A model generated the notes under the pieces. It searched no databases, was not told where the DNA came from, and saw nothing but the letters and a program-made list of their open reading frames with translations. From a virus: DNA of 34,887 nt. A program made the translations under genes and the position numbers. Of the stretch, positions 20,956 to 30,536 are shown in pieces (the first letter of the stretch is position 1; each line of letters starts with the position of its first letter). Location: IMG/VR virus record IMGVR_UViG_3300043436_001336, positions 1 through 34,887 of that record. The stretch is one strand, 5' to 3'.

Positions 20956-20973
20956 CCCCAGGTTGCCCTGGGG
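20956..20973 (-). terminator. Hairpin with GCAA tetraloop after the major capsid gene
   Basis: On the - strand CCCCAGG-GCAA-CCTGGGG is a perfect seven-pair G+C-rich stem with a GNRA tetraloop, 18 bases after the capsid stop. The sequence after it is G-rich (GTGGGGTTGG), not U-rich. It therefore may act as a 3' stabiliser, processing site or partial terminator that sets a high capsid-to-tail ratio, as in many phages. Confidence 0.6.
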
Positions 20974-20991
20974 ATGAGACTGATGACTTAA

Positions 20992-21915
20992 TTAGTCAGC
21001 AATGCTTGAGTCAGACTCAATGCGGTATAGGCACTCATCGCGGTAGATTGCGTGACCTAGTACGCCGTACCAACCCATTGGGCGTAGACGCATCAACTTG
21101 TCAGTCACAGGACCAACTACCATGTGTGGCTCTTCTGCCACAACTTCAGCAAGTGCTTGCTGTCCAGCGAAGAACGTTGAGTAAACGCCTGCTACTGGTT
21201 CGATACGTGCAGATTCTACGAAGAATGCACCTTCGAAAGCACCGATTTCACCAGCATAGATGTTGCCAGTGTCCTGGTAGTTGTGTGGAGCACGCCATGC
21301 AGCCGCATCAGATTCAGCACGAAGGTCGTGTGAAACTTCTGGGTGAATAGCGGACCAGTACATGCTACCCTTACGGTATGGAGCCTTGTTAGCGCGCAAC
21401 TTAGCAACAACGTAACGAACGTCTGCAGCAGTGATAGTACCGGTAGCATCTACGCCACCTTCTGCGAAGCGAACGTTTTCACCATCAAGAAGGATATCCT
21501 TAACGATTTCGTCGATGCTGTCAGCCATGTTGAATGCAAGGATGTTAGCAATCGCTGGGTCTACGTCTGCTAGAGAAAGCAGGTTCAACTTGCGAGTGGT
21601 AACAGTTGCATTGCCATACTCTTCTAGGGTTACAAGAACCTTATCTGGAGTATCTAGACCAACTGAATCAACATCAACAGTTTCTGTTAGTGTTGAAGTC
21701 TTGCGAGCAAGGTCCTTGTACTTCTGTAGTACTACGGTTTCGCCTGGGTTAGTTAGGGACGATGGACGCTTATCTGCAACGGCGCGAAGCAAAGGCTGTG
21801 CACGCAGTTGGAATTCGATAAGACGGTCATACGCCTTCTGTACTAAACCGGCATCACCAGCGGTTCCACCAAGAGCCGAAGCGGCGGTGGAGTTAAAGCC
21901 AGTTGTATTAGCCAT
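20992..21915 (-). CDS. Major capsid protein, N4-gp56 family-like
   Basis: The 307-aa product begins NTTGFNSTAASALGGTAGDA and contains LIEFQLRAQPLLRAVADK, LEEYGNATVTTRKLNLLSL and ANILAFNMADSIDEIVKDIL, followed by IHPEVSHDLRAESDAAAWR. These match the HK97-fold major capsid proteins labelled N4-gp56 family in databases. The length is usual. It follows the acidic scaffold gene and has AAGGAA before ATG. It forms the icosahedral shell. Confidence 0.85.
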   Translation of the reverse strand: MANTTGFNSTAASALGGTAGDAGLVQKAYDRLIEFQLRAQPLLRAVADKRPSSLTNPGETVVLQKYKDLARKTSTLTETVDVDSVGLDTPDKVLVTLEEYGNATVTTRKLNLLSLADVDPAIANILAFNMADSIDEIVKDILLDGENVRFAEGGVDATGTITAADVRYVVAKLRANKAPYRKGSMYWSAIHPEVSHDLRAESDAAAWRAPHNYQDTGNIYAGEIGAFEGAFFVESARIEPVAGVYSTFFAGQQALAEVVAEEPHMVVGPVTDKLMRLRPMGWYGVLGHAIYRDECLYRIESDSSIAD

Positions 21916-21947
21916 TTTTTAGTTTCCTTATGTTAGATTGATTTCGA

Positions 21948-22445
21948 CTATTCACTGCCGAAAATCAGATTGAGAAGTTCTTCCTCGGTCTGTGCCTGAT
22001 TAATACGGAGAAGGGCATCTTCTGCGCGGTCAGGTGACATAGCACCAGAGGTTACGGCATCAATCTGACGCAACGCAGCCAAGTCGGCTGAGTCTACGGC
22101 AGTTCCCGCATTTGCGGAAGGCACACCAAAGACATCTGCATAATCCTCAAGCCATGAATCAAAGTCGCTAGACTCTACATCAATGTCTTGTGGAATGAAT
22201 GCTGCAATCTTTGGGCTGATGCCCTTGGATTCTAAAATGGATTTGACACTGGTATCACGAGTTGTCTTCCGGAGTGACGATAACTCAGATTCCAATTCTT
22301 TAATACGCTTTGATTGTGAACGTTCTGCACGACGCAACTTCTTTACAACATCATCACCAGATGAACGCCGTGGCGTAGGTTGTTCGTCTAAATCGTCCTC
22401 AAAGTCGTCTTCGAAGTCGTCCCATTCTTGAATGTTGTTACTCAT
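21948..22445 (-). CDS. Capsid scaffolding protein
   Basis: The 165-aa product is highly acidic at the N-terminus (WDDFEDDFEDDLDEQ), then has a coiled coil (KLRRAERSQSKRIKELESEL) and a helical C-terminal half. Acidic, helical proteins of this size directly before the capsid gene are scaffolds in most tailed phages. No protease motif is seen. It starts after a 126-base leader, so scaffold and capsid may have their own promoter. Confidence 0.8.
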   Translation of the reverse strand: MSNNIQEWDDFEDDFEDDLDEQPTPRRSSGDDVVKKLRRAERSQSKRIKELESELSSLRKTTRDTSVKSILESKGISPKIAAFIPQDIDVESSDFDSWLEDYADVFGVPSANAGTAVDSADLAALRQIDAVTSGAMSPDRAEDALLRINQAQTEEELLNLIFGSE

Positions 22446-22571
22446 AGTAACCTATCTCCCTTTATTCATTAGTCGAATCGTAGCGACGCGAGTCCACCCA
22501 GGGGCGAGTGGTTCGGATACTACTACCAGTCTTATACAAGGTAAGGGCTGGTCGGTCCTACCTGAGTTTAT
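22446..22571 (-). promoter_or_regulatory. Leader before scaffold/capsid genes with possible promoter
   Basis: This is the largest gap inside the virion operon and has no ORF. On the - strand it contains TTGTATAAG (GTATAA at 22532-22537) that could be a -10 element, inverted ACCAG/CTGGT around it, and CCAC...GTGG further down, before AAAGGGAG and the scaffold ATG. CAGGTAG (22558-22564) also occurs in the leader of the terminase gene. A promoter for high capsid expression is plausible; the match is weak. Confidence 0.35.
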
Positions 22572-23444
22572 TTAGACTTGGCGTTTACGGCGCAAGCCAG
22601 TTGAAGAGGCACCAGTTCCACCTTGGAACTCTGCTCTTGCCTGAGAACGTAAACTAGTTACATTCTGAGAATTTCTCTGAAGAACATTCTGTTGTTCAAG
22701 TTCAGATTCTAAATCTATACCTTGCTGACCAAACTGACTTGCAGCCTGGCCTAGACCAGAAAGTTCTGCTGCAGTCTTCTGGTATCCGAGGCGGGCCGTA
22801 GAGCGTTCTACACCCATCTTAAATAGTTCTTCAGCATCAATCTTGTTTCTTAATCCAAATTCAGATGCAGATGCACGAACTCCTGCGATATCAATCTTCT
22901 TCTTAAGTTCTTCTGCTCCCGCTTCACCAGTTAGTAATGCTCTGGCTAGGTCGGTACGACCTATGGTAGGGAAGTTCTGTTGAAGTTCAGACTTTAAGTA
23001 TTCATCAGCATTGTCAATAGCATAGAATGCCATAGATAGACGTTTTTCAACTTCTACTGCATCCACATCTCCACCGATAATATCTGCAATATTTGCATCA
23101 TTACCTAAGTCATTTAGACCATACTTTTGAAATTGCTTTTTCATTTCTTTAGACATGGTAGCATAGTCAGCAACAGTTGGAATATACGCAACATTGTAGC
23201 CAGCGGCTCTGCGCTGCTTCAACTTAAAGATACCAGCAAAGCGGTCCTTGTAAGCCTGTGGCGCATTCTCGTCAGTTAGAAGTAAGTCAGGAATGTCTGC
23301 ATCCGTCATTCCCATATTGTAATACTTTTGGGAAGCGTTATACAGAGATAATAGCCATGGTGCTTCGGTATCAATGTTATCAAAGAACGCAGAGAACTGC
23401 TGACGAAATACTTCGTAAGCAGGTATTTTTGTATCTTCAGCCAT
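22572..23444 (-). CDS. Probable internal virion protein, 290 aa
   Basis: The helical product starts AEDTKIPAYEVFRQQFSAFF and has a Gln-rich C-terminal coiled part (LGQAASQFGQQGIDLESELEQ), ending with Arg/Lys-rich GLRRKRQV. It follows two other probable internal virion proteins with TAATG overlap, and comes just before the scaffold. In podoviruses such helical, Gln/Ala-rich proteins form the core stack ejected into the host (as T7 gp14-gp16). No enzymatic motif is visible. The role is inferred from neighbours and composition. Confidence 0.6.
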   Translation of the reverse strand: MAEDTKIPAYEVFRQQFSAFFDNIDTEAPWLLSLYNASQKYYNMGMTDADIPDLLLTDENAPQAYKDRFAGIFKLKQRRAAGYNVAYIPTVADYATMSKEMKKQFQKYGLNDLGNDANIADIIGGDVDAVEVEKRLSMAFYAIDNADEYLKSELQQNFPTIGRTDLARALLTGEAGAEELKKKIDIAGVRASASEFGLRNKIDAEELFKMGVERSTARLGYQKTAAELSGLGQAASQFGQQGIDLESELEQQNVLQRNSQNVTSLRSQARAEFQGGTGASSTGLRRKRQV

Positions 23445-24382
23445 TATGCACCAAATCCAAACGCTTTAGCAAATGATGAACCAAGGTTCTTTGCTTCCTG
23501 TTGAGCCATTGTACTATACTGAAAACGAGTGTCCCCACGTAGGTCTGCACGGAACTCATTAATAGTTTTAGTATAAGGCTTACCTTCTTTTGTAGTTGCT
23601 GTTAACGCCTTAGCCAAAGTATTATCCATAAGGGATATGTTCTTTGGGTTAATGTCAAGCATTGTAGCCATAGTCTCAATGTAATCAGAAGCAGCATCAC
23701 GTACAGTAAGTGTTGGGTCCTGAGTTAGACGCTCTGCCAGTCCACCGTATAGCGAAATAGCGCGCTTACGGAATGATTCCTTCTGAGCATTTTCATCAGT
23801 CTTACCTAGAATAATGTCAAGTGAAGTTCCAATTGCGCTAGCATCAGTTAGGGTAATACCCATATCAGCAGCGTAAGTCTTTAGACTGTTGATTGTCTGA
23901 CCAGCAATACCGCCAACTTCTTGGCCTTCTTGAATGTACTGTCTGGCTAAGCCAACCGTAAACTCATAAAGAAACGCATTGTTATCAAAAGCAAAACTTG
24001 TGCTCTTGCTTCTACTGGAAGAAGAATCGGAACTACTACCAACAGTATTTCCAAGAGCATCAACACCGCTAGTAGAGGTTCCTCCACCACCGCTCTTGCT
24101 TGAACTTGTGCTAGCATACTTTTTTTCGGCTTTATTAAGAGCCTTAAAGTAAGCGTTCTTTTCAGCAGCAGTAGCACGACGACCAAATAGAGCAATCATT
24201 TGCTGGTCTAGTTGTGTGAAAGCAGACTCTTTTGGAGTGATGCTAAATGACTTACCACGACTTGAACTACTAGAACTGCTTCTAAAGGTTGAAGTGGTAC
24301 CAGCGCCACCAGCAGCAATTGTTCCCTGCTGTGTGGCTATAGCAGCATTATCTGCTGCCGGACCGCTGTTCTCGCTTGCCAT
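23444..24382 (-). CDS. Probable internal virion protein with Ser-rich linkers, 312 aa
   Basis: Two Ser-rich disordered tracts (STFRSSSSSSSRGKSFS near residue 35 and SSSDSSSSRSKSTS near residue 120) flank a short helical unit FTQLDQQMIALFGRRATAAE. The C-terminal 180 residues are helical (LARQYIQEGQEVGGIAGQT, KRAISLYGGLAERLTQDP). Disordered N-terminal segments suit passage through the narrow portal. TAATG overlaps connect it to the giant gene and to the 290-aa gene. No family assignment. Confidence 0.6.
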   Translation of the reverse strand: MASENSGPAADNAAIATQQGTIAAGGAGTTSTFRSSSSSSSRGKSFSITPKESAFTQLDQQMIALFGRRATAAEKNAYFKALNKAEKKYASTSSSKSGGGGTSTSGVDALGNTVGSSSDSSSSRSKSTSFAFDNNAFLYEFTVGLARQYIQEGQEVGGIAGQTINSLKTYAADMGITLTDASAIGTSLDIILGKTDENAQKESFRKRAISLYGGLAERLTQDPTLTVRDAASDYIETMATMLDINPKNISLMDNTLAKALTATTKEGKPYTKTINEFRADLRGDTRFQYSTMAQQEAKNLGSSFAKAFGFGA

Positions 24383-27300
24383 TATTTAACTCCATTAAGT
24401 AGTGGTGAATCAACAATATTTAACTCGTCCTGAGACAAGTAACGTGTATACATCTGTTCAAACTCAGGGTTCTGAGTAATAATGTATTCCGCCATACGGT
24501 CACGCCATTCAGCAAATCTTTGATTAGCCTTAGTGTCGAGACCCTCAGTACCAGTTAAGGCGCGATTCTTTTCTAGTTCAGCAATGATTGTCTCACGACC
24601 TTCAAGATACATTTCTAAACCCTTGACTGCCTTGTTCTGGCTACCAACGGTTGACATGAACTTCTCGTCTTTTGTAAAGTACAAGGCTAGTTCAATGAAC
24701 TTATCACTCTTTTGAAGTGTAATTCGGTTCTCTCTTGTATCCCAGATAGGGTACTGTCCACCAACATAATCAGCAAGACGCTCTTTCCATGGGCTGTAGT
24801 ACTCTCTGTAAGCAGTACTGCCCTTCTTGATGCCATTCTTTTCTGCATCCTTTTCGATATACTCTAAGTTATCAAAGTAGGTTGCCCAACCAGCGGACAT
24901 CTGTGCACGTCGTTCTGCATCTTCAGGAGACATGTTACGAGACTTTAATGGTTCACCATTAATCTCAATGCTGTAAAGAAGGTCATCAGCAATAGGACTG
25001 TAGTTTACGTCATCACCAGGAATGTTAAACAATTCACCAATGAATGGGTTGTCTTCATACAGTTGTGCTGCTCTACTTAGAGAGTCGGCATTCTTCTGAA
25101 CTCCCTTGACGGTCTGAGTATTGCTAATCAAACCAAATCGGTTATCTGAAGTAGATGAACGAAGTGTTGAAACTAGACCGCTAGCAAACATAACACCCTG
25201 AGCGTCAAGTTCACTTACTAACTTTACTGAGCCTTCAGAGTAACCAAGTTCGTTTTGGTACTTAGTTAAACGACGGTTAAGGTCCATCATCTGTGAATCT
25301 GCAGTCTTACCAGCAACAACTGGACCAATGAAAGATGAAGCCGATTCAGCCATTAGCGCACGTCTAGCAATGCTTTCTGCTCTTGCAGTAATTATATCTG
25401 GGTCTAGTGCTTCATCATCCATAATCATGTCAGCAACAACTTGGTCGCGAGCAGCATCTAGTCTTGCAACCCAACGTTGCTGTACCTGAGGAACTACTTG
25501 CTCGATGATTGGCAATGAGCCAGTCATTCCATAAGTTGCTGCTAAAGCAGATATGGTTGCAGAGTTAAATGGAACTGCAGCACTTTGAACGTTGCTTAAT
25601 AGGCTACGTCCATATCCCTTTTCATAGAATGGGAGAATGTGTTTGCTTGAGAATTCATCAAAAGTAATTCCGTAGTTATTCTGTAGGAATGCATCAATCT
25701 CTGTGTTCTTTGCAGCAGCCTTAATTCCCTCAGTCGCAATAACTTCACCAACTGGTCCACCAAAGGTAGGAATAACAGGAAGTTGTCCTTGAGTAATTAC
25801 ATCTAATCCAGTAGGGTTAATTGTAATGGTATCTCTACCAACAACTCCGCGAAGCCACGCAGAATTCAAAACAATGTTTTGCTTTCCACTTTCTTTACCC
25901 CAAGGAGTTCCTTCTTCTACAAAGTTACCTTCTTCGTCATAGACATATCCAGAGCGGAATGGTGCATTGTAAGCCTTTGCTAGCATGTATGCTATTTCAG
26001 GATTACGTGCAGCAGTTCCAAGCCAGAAACGGCTTGAGTTCTGATGTGCCATGTAGAATGGTGTTAAGAAACGAAGTAATTTACCTGGACTTGTGTAGCG
26101 CTCTACAGAGTACAAGCGTTGCATAAGTTCTTTGTACGCTCTATCGGTAGCACCAATTTTAATGCGCTCTGCGTTTGACTCAATGTATAAACGAACAGAT
26201 TCTTCAGTGGCACCAGGAACCTTGCGGGCTTCTGCTTCGTACTTACGCGCCAATTTCTTTGCTTCTGCATCATGAACCATGCTAAAGAATGGGTGACGTA
26301 CAAGTCTATCTTCAGGCATAGTTCCAATAACGTTAAATACGCCAGAAACTGCATTCTTGTAAAGATTAGTAAATCTTCTATCTTGAAGGTCTACACCAGT
26401 AACAACCTCAAAGCGGTCACGAATGTGAATCTTTGCTGACTCTTCTGGAGTCATTCCATCAATAGCAATCTTATGAATGTTTCCATAGGAAACTCCAGGA
26501 ACACTGCTTGATGTTGGAAGGTATTGTTCAATTTGTGCGTATGTGACATCAAGTTGATTTTGGAACGAGAAGCGAGTATCCATGGCTCTGGCCATGCCAG
26601 TCATGTTTTCCTTGACTTCACGCTTCCAAGCAACTGCTTCTGGGTCACTTGAGTCTAGCCACTTACCAGCATCATCAAGAGCCTTCTGAGGAGACTTACC
26701 TTCTGCGAGACCTTCAATAATTCTACGTGCTGCAGCATCCTTCATTAGGACGTTGTTAATGTAGTCAGCATGTCCATTTGCCCAACGAACATCTGAGCCA
26801 TCAACTGGGCGAACAGCATGTCCTGCGTTGAGTGCACCGTGTCCAGTTACATTTCGCTCATCTGCAAGAACACGAGTTGAGGATACCTTAGAACTAGAGG
26901 CGTTACGAATCATGTCTCCGGCTTCGCCAGAAAACGCACGACCAATAAATACTCCAGGAGCAATTTCAATCTGGTCTTCACCACTGTAAGATTTACGAAT
27001 CTTACCAGTAGGTGCAATCTTTCCACCAAGAGTTGATAGTTCTCCCTGTAGGTCTGCGCGATTAACAAGCAGGTCAATTGTTTTGTCTGCGTGTACGTTA
27101 ATTCTACCTAAGGCAAACTTTGCATTCTCAAGAGCAAACTCAACACTCTGGGCACCATTGGCATTCTTAGTGCTTAGCACAGAGAAAGCCTTATCTGCAT
27201 CATCGCGGAACTTCGTAAGAGCAGTTACAATCTCCATGGAGTTTGAACGAGTTGCAACAGTTGCGGCTTCGTTGTACTTACCAGTAGCAAACAACTTAAT

Positions 27301-29910
27301 AAATTCGCTTCCGGCTTCTGAGCCGTAATCGCCCTCACCAGATACAAGTGGGGAAATCAATTCGCGCATTGACTTTACAACGTCATCTGCTTCTTTGATT
27401 CCAGAACTCTTGTAAGTGCGCAAAGCGCTTAACTGGTCTTTAACGATTATAGTAGAAAGAGCAAGTCCGTCTGCATCCTTAATGAGTTCCTTGTTGGACT
27501 CATCAATCATGATACGCTTTACGCTAAATGCAAGTTTTGTTCCACTTGTTGTAGGAACTATCTGCTTACGAATAATACCCTGTTCCTTGCGGAGGATATC
27601 TGACTTAGCATTAAACTCTTCTTTAGCCTGCTTGCCACTTTTCTTGTATGTGCGGTTGCCTAGTCCACGAGCAATTGCTCCTGGGTCGCGACGACCTTGC
27701 CACATGTCAACCCAGCCGTAGCCGTAGTAACTTGTGTAGTCAATCATTGAAGCAACAGTACGTAGGTAGCCTTCAGCAACGTTACGAGTAGTATACTTAA
27801 AACTTAGAAGGGTAAATGGTTTCCATGCGTAAGTGTAAAACTTGTCTAGGCTGTCTACCGCAACGTCATAACCAGTGCGAATGCCAGGACCAAGAATATC
27901 TTGATATAGTGAAAGACTTCCAGTTTGACCTTCCACAGCAGAACGCTCTGCAGTCTGCATGATTCTGCGAACGTCTGATGCGTCAAGACCTTCTTCAAGA
28001 ATACCGTCAAGAACGTTTCTTAAAAGTTGTGGGTTCTCAGCCATAATTCTGTCGAAGAACTTTAAGTCAACACTAAAGTGAATTCCAGGAACCTGAGTTT
28101 CTGTCAACTGGTTGTTAGCGAGAGCGCGCTTAACAGCATCAAAGTCTTCTGTTCTTACAGGACGACCTGCTTCTACAGCACGTTGTTCTGCTAGAGACTT
28201 AATTGCTTTATCCATGACAAGGTGAGCCTGCGGTGAACCACCATTGGCCTCATCTGTAACAGTGTACTTGGTTTCAAGTAGACTCTTAATCTCACGAGAC
28301 TTAGCACGGTTAGTTGACTGAATCAACTCACGGGCAAAAACTTCTGCTGCTTCTCTTTGAGTAGCATTAAGAACGTCAAGTTCCTTACCATAATGCTTTT
28401 GAAGCAAAGACTCAATGCCTTCATCCTGAAGGTTATCAAGGAAGTAGAATCGTTCTGACTTGCTTGTTAGGCGACGGTATAGATTGGACTTCTCTTTCAT
28501 CCAAGCAACGTCTTTACCTGCAAGTGTTCCAATTTGAGAGATTCGAGAATCTGCTTCTAGGAATGAACGTTCTCCAGCACGACCGCCAAGGTGGGCTAGT
28601 CCAGATGGAACTTCACGTAGTTGCTGGTTTGGGCTAACCCACATAGCAGCACGTACACCAAAGGTCTTCATGTTATTTGCTTTAGCAACTTCACGTGCTA
28701 AAGAGAACTTTTTCATTGGGTCAACATCTAGGAAGATGCCGTCGCTTTGACGTTCGGCTATGCCAGTACGTACGCGTTCAATGTATGAGTACTTGGACCA
28801 AGTTGATGTTACACCAAAGTCCTGTTCTACAACAGGCTTGAATGCTTCACGCTTTAGTAAGAGTTCTTCTTGCTCTTTAGCCAACTTTTCTTTTGCTTCA
28901 GCAACTTTGTCTTTGGCCTCAATGTTCTTAAGACGGTTCTCTGGTGACATCTTGATTTTAGAGTCAAGCAACTTACCAATTGCTGCTTCTTCATCCATAA
29001 TCTGCTGTGTCTTGCCAGTATTGTCCAGCAATAACTCGTATACGTTCTCGTACTGAGTCTTTACCTTCTCAAGGCTAGGCTTATGGCCAATAGATGCCTT
29101 GATAACATCACCCATAGCCTGACGGCCACCAAGTTTTTGTGCATCCGAAAGCATAACAGCATAACGTGCGGGGTTACTAGAGCCAGCGGCTAGAGGCATA
29201 GCCTGAATAGCGGCTAAGTTCTCTGGGTCCTTTTCAACCAACTTAAAAATCTGTGCAGCAGCGGTATCAGAGGCCTGATTGGTTACTGCTTCGTCTAATT
29301 CTGCAACTAATGCGTCAGTACGACCAAACTTACTGCCTGCTTCACGTGTAAACTGGCTACGCTTGATGGTTTTGAACGCTTTACCACCAAATAGACCCAC
29401 TGGGTCAAGGATATTGAAGCCTAAATCAGCAAAACCAGACCAGAACTGTGCAGAACCAGAGGTAAAGTAGTCGTTTACCTGCTTGGAGTCAGCCCAATCA
29501 ATCTTATCTGTGCCTTGTTCACCTGTAAAGTTCCAGTCTCCAATGAGACCTACTAGTGCACGTCCAGGAGATACGCTACGTCGCCACTCTTCTTCACCTT
29601 CAACAGTCTGCTTGGCTGACATGAAGCCTTGATTCATCTGTTCAATGAAAGATAGTTCTTGGTTCTGTTCACGATAGTTGCTGTTAAGTTGTAATAGAAC
29701 TGAGGTTAGACCTGGGGCAACGTAGTCGCGGTAAGGTATCGCTAACTTAGACAGAGTTGTAAGTGCTGGAGTAATATCTTCAGCAAAGTTCTGTCCAGTT
29801 TCACTACCAAAGAAACCTTCTACTTTGTTACCTAAGTAATCCTTGGCTTGCTCAAAAGGATTATCTGGGTTGTCAACCATAGATTGCACTGCATCAAAAG
29901 GATTAGCCAT
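24382..29910 (-). CDS. Giant internal virion / ejection-type protein, 1842 aa
   Basis: The single largest gene of the window. It is mostly helical, with aromatic membrane-seeking segments such as FWSGFADLGFNILDPVGLFG (near residue 155), KPFTLLSFKYTTRNVAEGYL and LLRFLTPFYMAHQNSSRFWL. There is no tape-measure heptad pattern and no visible lysozyme or protease motif. In T7 the largest gene, gp16 (1318 aa), is an ejection protein that lines a trans-envelope channel; size, helicity and neighbours support a similar role. Segments of the form FLTPFYMAxxN occur in large structural proteins of other phages. Not an annotated enzyme; a hidden catalytic domain is possible. Confidence 0.65.
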   Translation of the reverse strand: MANPFDAVQSMVDNPDNPFEQAKDYLGNKVEGFFGSETGQNFAEDITPALTTLSKLAIPYRDYVAPGLTSVLLQLNSNYREQNQELSFIEQMNQGFMSAKQTVEGEEEWRRSVSPGRALVGLIGDWNFTGEQGTDKIDWADSKQVNDYFTSGSAQFWSGFADLGFNILDPVGLFGGKAFKTIKRSQFTREAGSKFGRTDALVAELDEAVTNQASDTAAAQIFKLVEKDPENLAAIQAMPLAAGSSNPARYAVMLSDAQKLGGRQAMGDVIKASIGHKPSLEKVKTQYENVYELLLDNTGKTQQIMDEEAAIGKLLDSKIKMSPENRLKNIEAKDKVAEAKEKLAKEQEELLLKREAFKPVVEQDFGVTSTWSKYSYIERVRTGIAERQSDGIFLDVDPMKKFSLAREVAKANNMKTFGVRAAMWVSPNQQLREVPSGLAHLGGRAGERSFLEADSRISQIGTLAGKDVAWMKEKSNLYRRLTSKSERFYFLDNLQDEGIESLLQKHYGKELDVLNATQREAAEVFARELIQSTNRAKSREIKSLLETKYTVTDEANGGSPQAHLVMDKAIKSLAEQRAVEAGRPVRTEDFDAVKRALANNQLTETQVPGIHFSVDLKFFDRIMAENPQLLRNVLDGILEEGLDASDVRRIMQTAERSAVEGQTGSLSLYQDILGPGIRTGYDVAVDSLDKFYTYAWKPFTLLSFKYTTRNVAEGYLRTVASMIDYTSYYGYGWVDMWQGRRDPGAIARGLGNRTYKKSGKQAKEEFNAKSDILRKEQGIIRKQIVPTTSGTKLAFSVKRIMIDESNKELIKDADGLALSTIIVKDQLSALRTYKSSGIKEADDVVKSMRELISPLVSGEGDYGSEAGSEFIKLFATGKYNEAATVATRSNSMEIVTALTKFRDDADKAFSVLSTKNANGAQSVEFALENAKFALGRINVHADKTIDLLVNRADLQGELSTLGGKIAPTGKIRKSYSGEDQIEIAPGVFIGRAFSGEAGDMIRNASSSKVSSTRVLADERNVTGHGALNAGHAVRPVDGSDVRWANGHADYINNVLMKDAAARRIIEGLAEGKSPQKALDDAGKWLDSSDPEAVAWKREVKENMTGMARAMDTRFSFQNQLDVTYAQIEQYLPTSSSVPGVSYGNIHKIAIDGMTPEESAKIHIRDRFEVVTGVDLQDRRFTNLYKNAVSGVFNVIGTMPEDRLVRHPFFSMVHDAEAKKLARKYEAEARKVPGATEESVRLYIESNAERIKIGATDRAYKELMQRLYSVERYTSPGKLLRFLTPFYMAHQNSSRFWLGTAARNPEIAYMLAKAYNAPFRSGYVYDEEGNFVEEGTPWGKESGKQNIVLNSAWLRGVVGRDTITINPTGLDVITQGQLPVIPTFGGPVGEVIATEGIKAAAKNTEIDAFLQNNYGITFDEFSSKHILPFYEKGYGRSLLSNVQSAAVPFNSATISALAATYGMTGSLPIIEQVVPQVQQRWVARLDAARDQVVADMIMDDEALDPDIITARAESIARRALMAESASSFIGPVVAGKTADSQMMDLNRRLTKYQNELGYSEGSVKLVSELDAQGVMFASGLVSTLRSSTSDNRFGLISNTQTVKGVQKNADSLSRAAQLYEDNPFIGELFNIPGDDVNYSPIADDLLYSIEINGEPLKSRNMSPEDAERRAQMSAGWATYFDNLEYIEKDAEKNGIKKGSTAYREYYSPWKERLADYVGGQYPIWDTRENRITLQKSDKFIELALYFTKDEKFMSTVGSQNKAVKGLEMYLEGRETIIAELEKNRALTGTEGLDTKANQRFAEWRDRMAEYIITQNPEFEQMYTRYLSQDELNIVDSPLLNGVK

Positions 29911-30074
29911 TATTCACCAATCTTCTGATTATTATTAAGGGCAACTAGTTCGTTAATGAATTGATTGCGGTCTTCGTCGTTCTGCCAGTCAATTGAAGCA
30001 AACCCAAAAACAATGTCTGGATGCTCAGTACCTAGCACGTTAGTGAATGCCGCAATGTGATTCACTAGGCTCAT
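29910..30074 (-). CDS. Hypothetical protein, 54 aa
   Basis: This short ORF closes the gap between the 153-aa and the giant gene. Both junctions are TAATG overlaps (ATG 30074 on the previous stop; stop 29910-29912 on the next ATG). The product starts MSLVNHIAAFTNVLGTEHPD and ends ELVALNNNQKIGE. It is acidic and helical. No family is recognised; it may be a small internal virion or assembly factor. Confidence 0.6.
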   Translation of the reverse strand: MSLVNHIAAFTNVLGTEHPDIVFGFASIDWQNDEDRNQFINELVALNNNQKIGE

Positions 30075-30535
30075 TAACTATTCCTTGCTTGAGAGAGGAC
30101 TGATTTCCAAAATGCGATGTATCCAGGCGACTGCCCATCCTGGGCTGCCTGAGTATCTAACTGGTCTTTGTATGCTTTAATCATTGCGAAGCGGTCTGGT
30201 ACTGCTGGTTCTGGTGTCATTCCAGGCCCAGTCATATAACCGTTGGTTACTGGAACTCCAGGGTTCTGTGTAGGAGCATTGATTGGAAGTACTGGACTAG
30301 CCATGGTTGCTTCACGAACTTTTGCAGCGCTTGGACCCTGAGGTCGTGCACCTGCTAGAGACGCTCCCTTAGTTGCATCAGCAGTTTCCTTACGGTAACC
30401 ACGTTCGCCATTTGCAGGTATCTCTCGCATTGCTTGTTTAGTTCCAGCCATACCATCAGTCCTTTTTCCTGAACGAGGGTTCGACACTGCTGCACGCTTC
30501 TCATTTGATGGTGCGCGATATCCGCCACGTGCCAT
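30074..30535 (-). CDS. Hypothetical basic virion-region protein, 153 aa
   Basis: The N-terminal 80 residues are basic and low complexity (ARGGYRAPSNEKRAAVSNPR, KETADATKGASLAGARPQGP). A short C-terminal helical part follows (DRFAMIKAYKDQLDTQAAQD, YIAFWKSVLSQARNS). I recall similar proteins between portal and internal virion genes in related phages, without function. AGGAG sits just before the start. It may act as an assembly or packaging accessory. Confidence 0.6.
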   Translation of the reverse strand: MARGGYRAPSNEKRAAVSNPRSGKRTDGMAGTKQAMREIPANGERGYRKETADATKGASLAGARPQGPSAAKVREATMASPVLPINAPTQNPGVPVTNGYMTGPGMTPEPAVPDRFAMIKAYKDQLDTQAAQDGQSPGYIAFWKSVLSQARNS

Positions 30536-30536
30536 G

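Noticed and set aside
22446-22571. tRNA in the scaffold leader (a segment CGATTCGACT looks T-loop-like)
   Set aside because: No matching acceptor and anticodon stems could be paired around it.
24382-29910. Tape measure protein
   Set aside because: There is no long regular coiled coil, no upstream frameshifted chaperone pair and no major tail protein, while podovirus-type neighbours are present.
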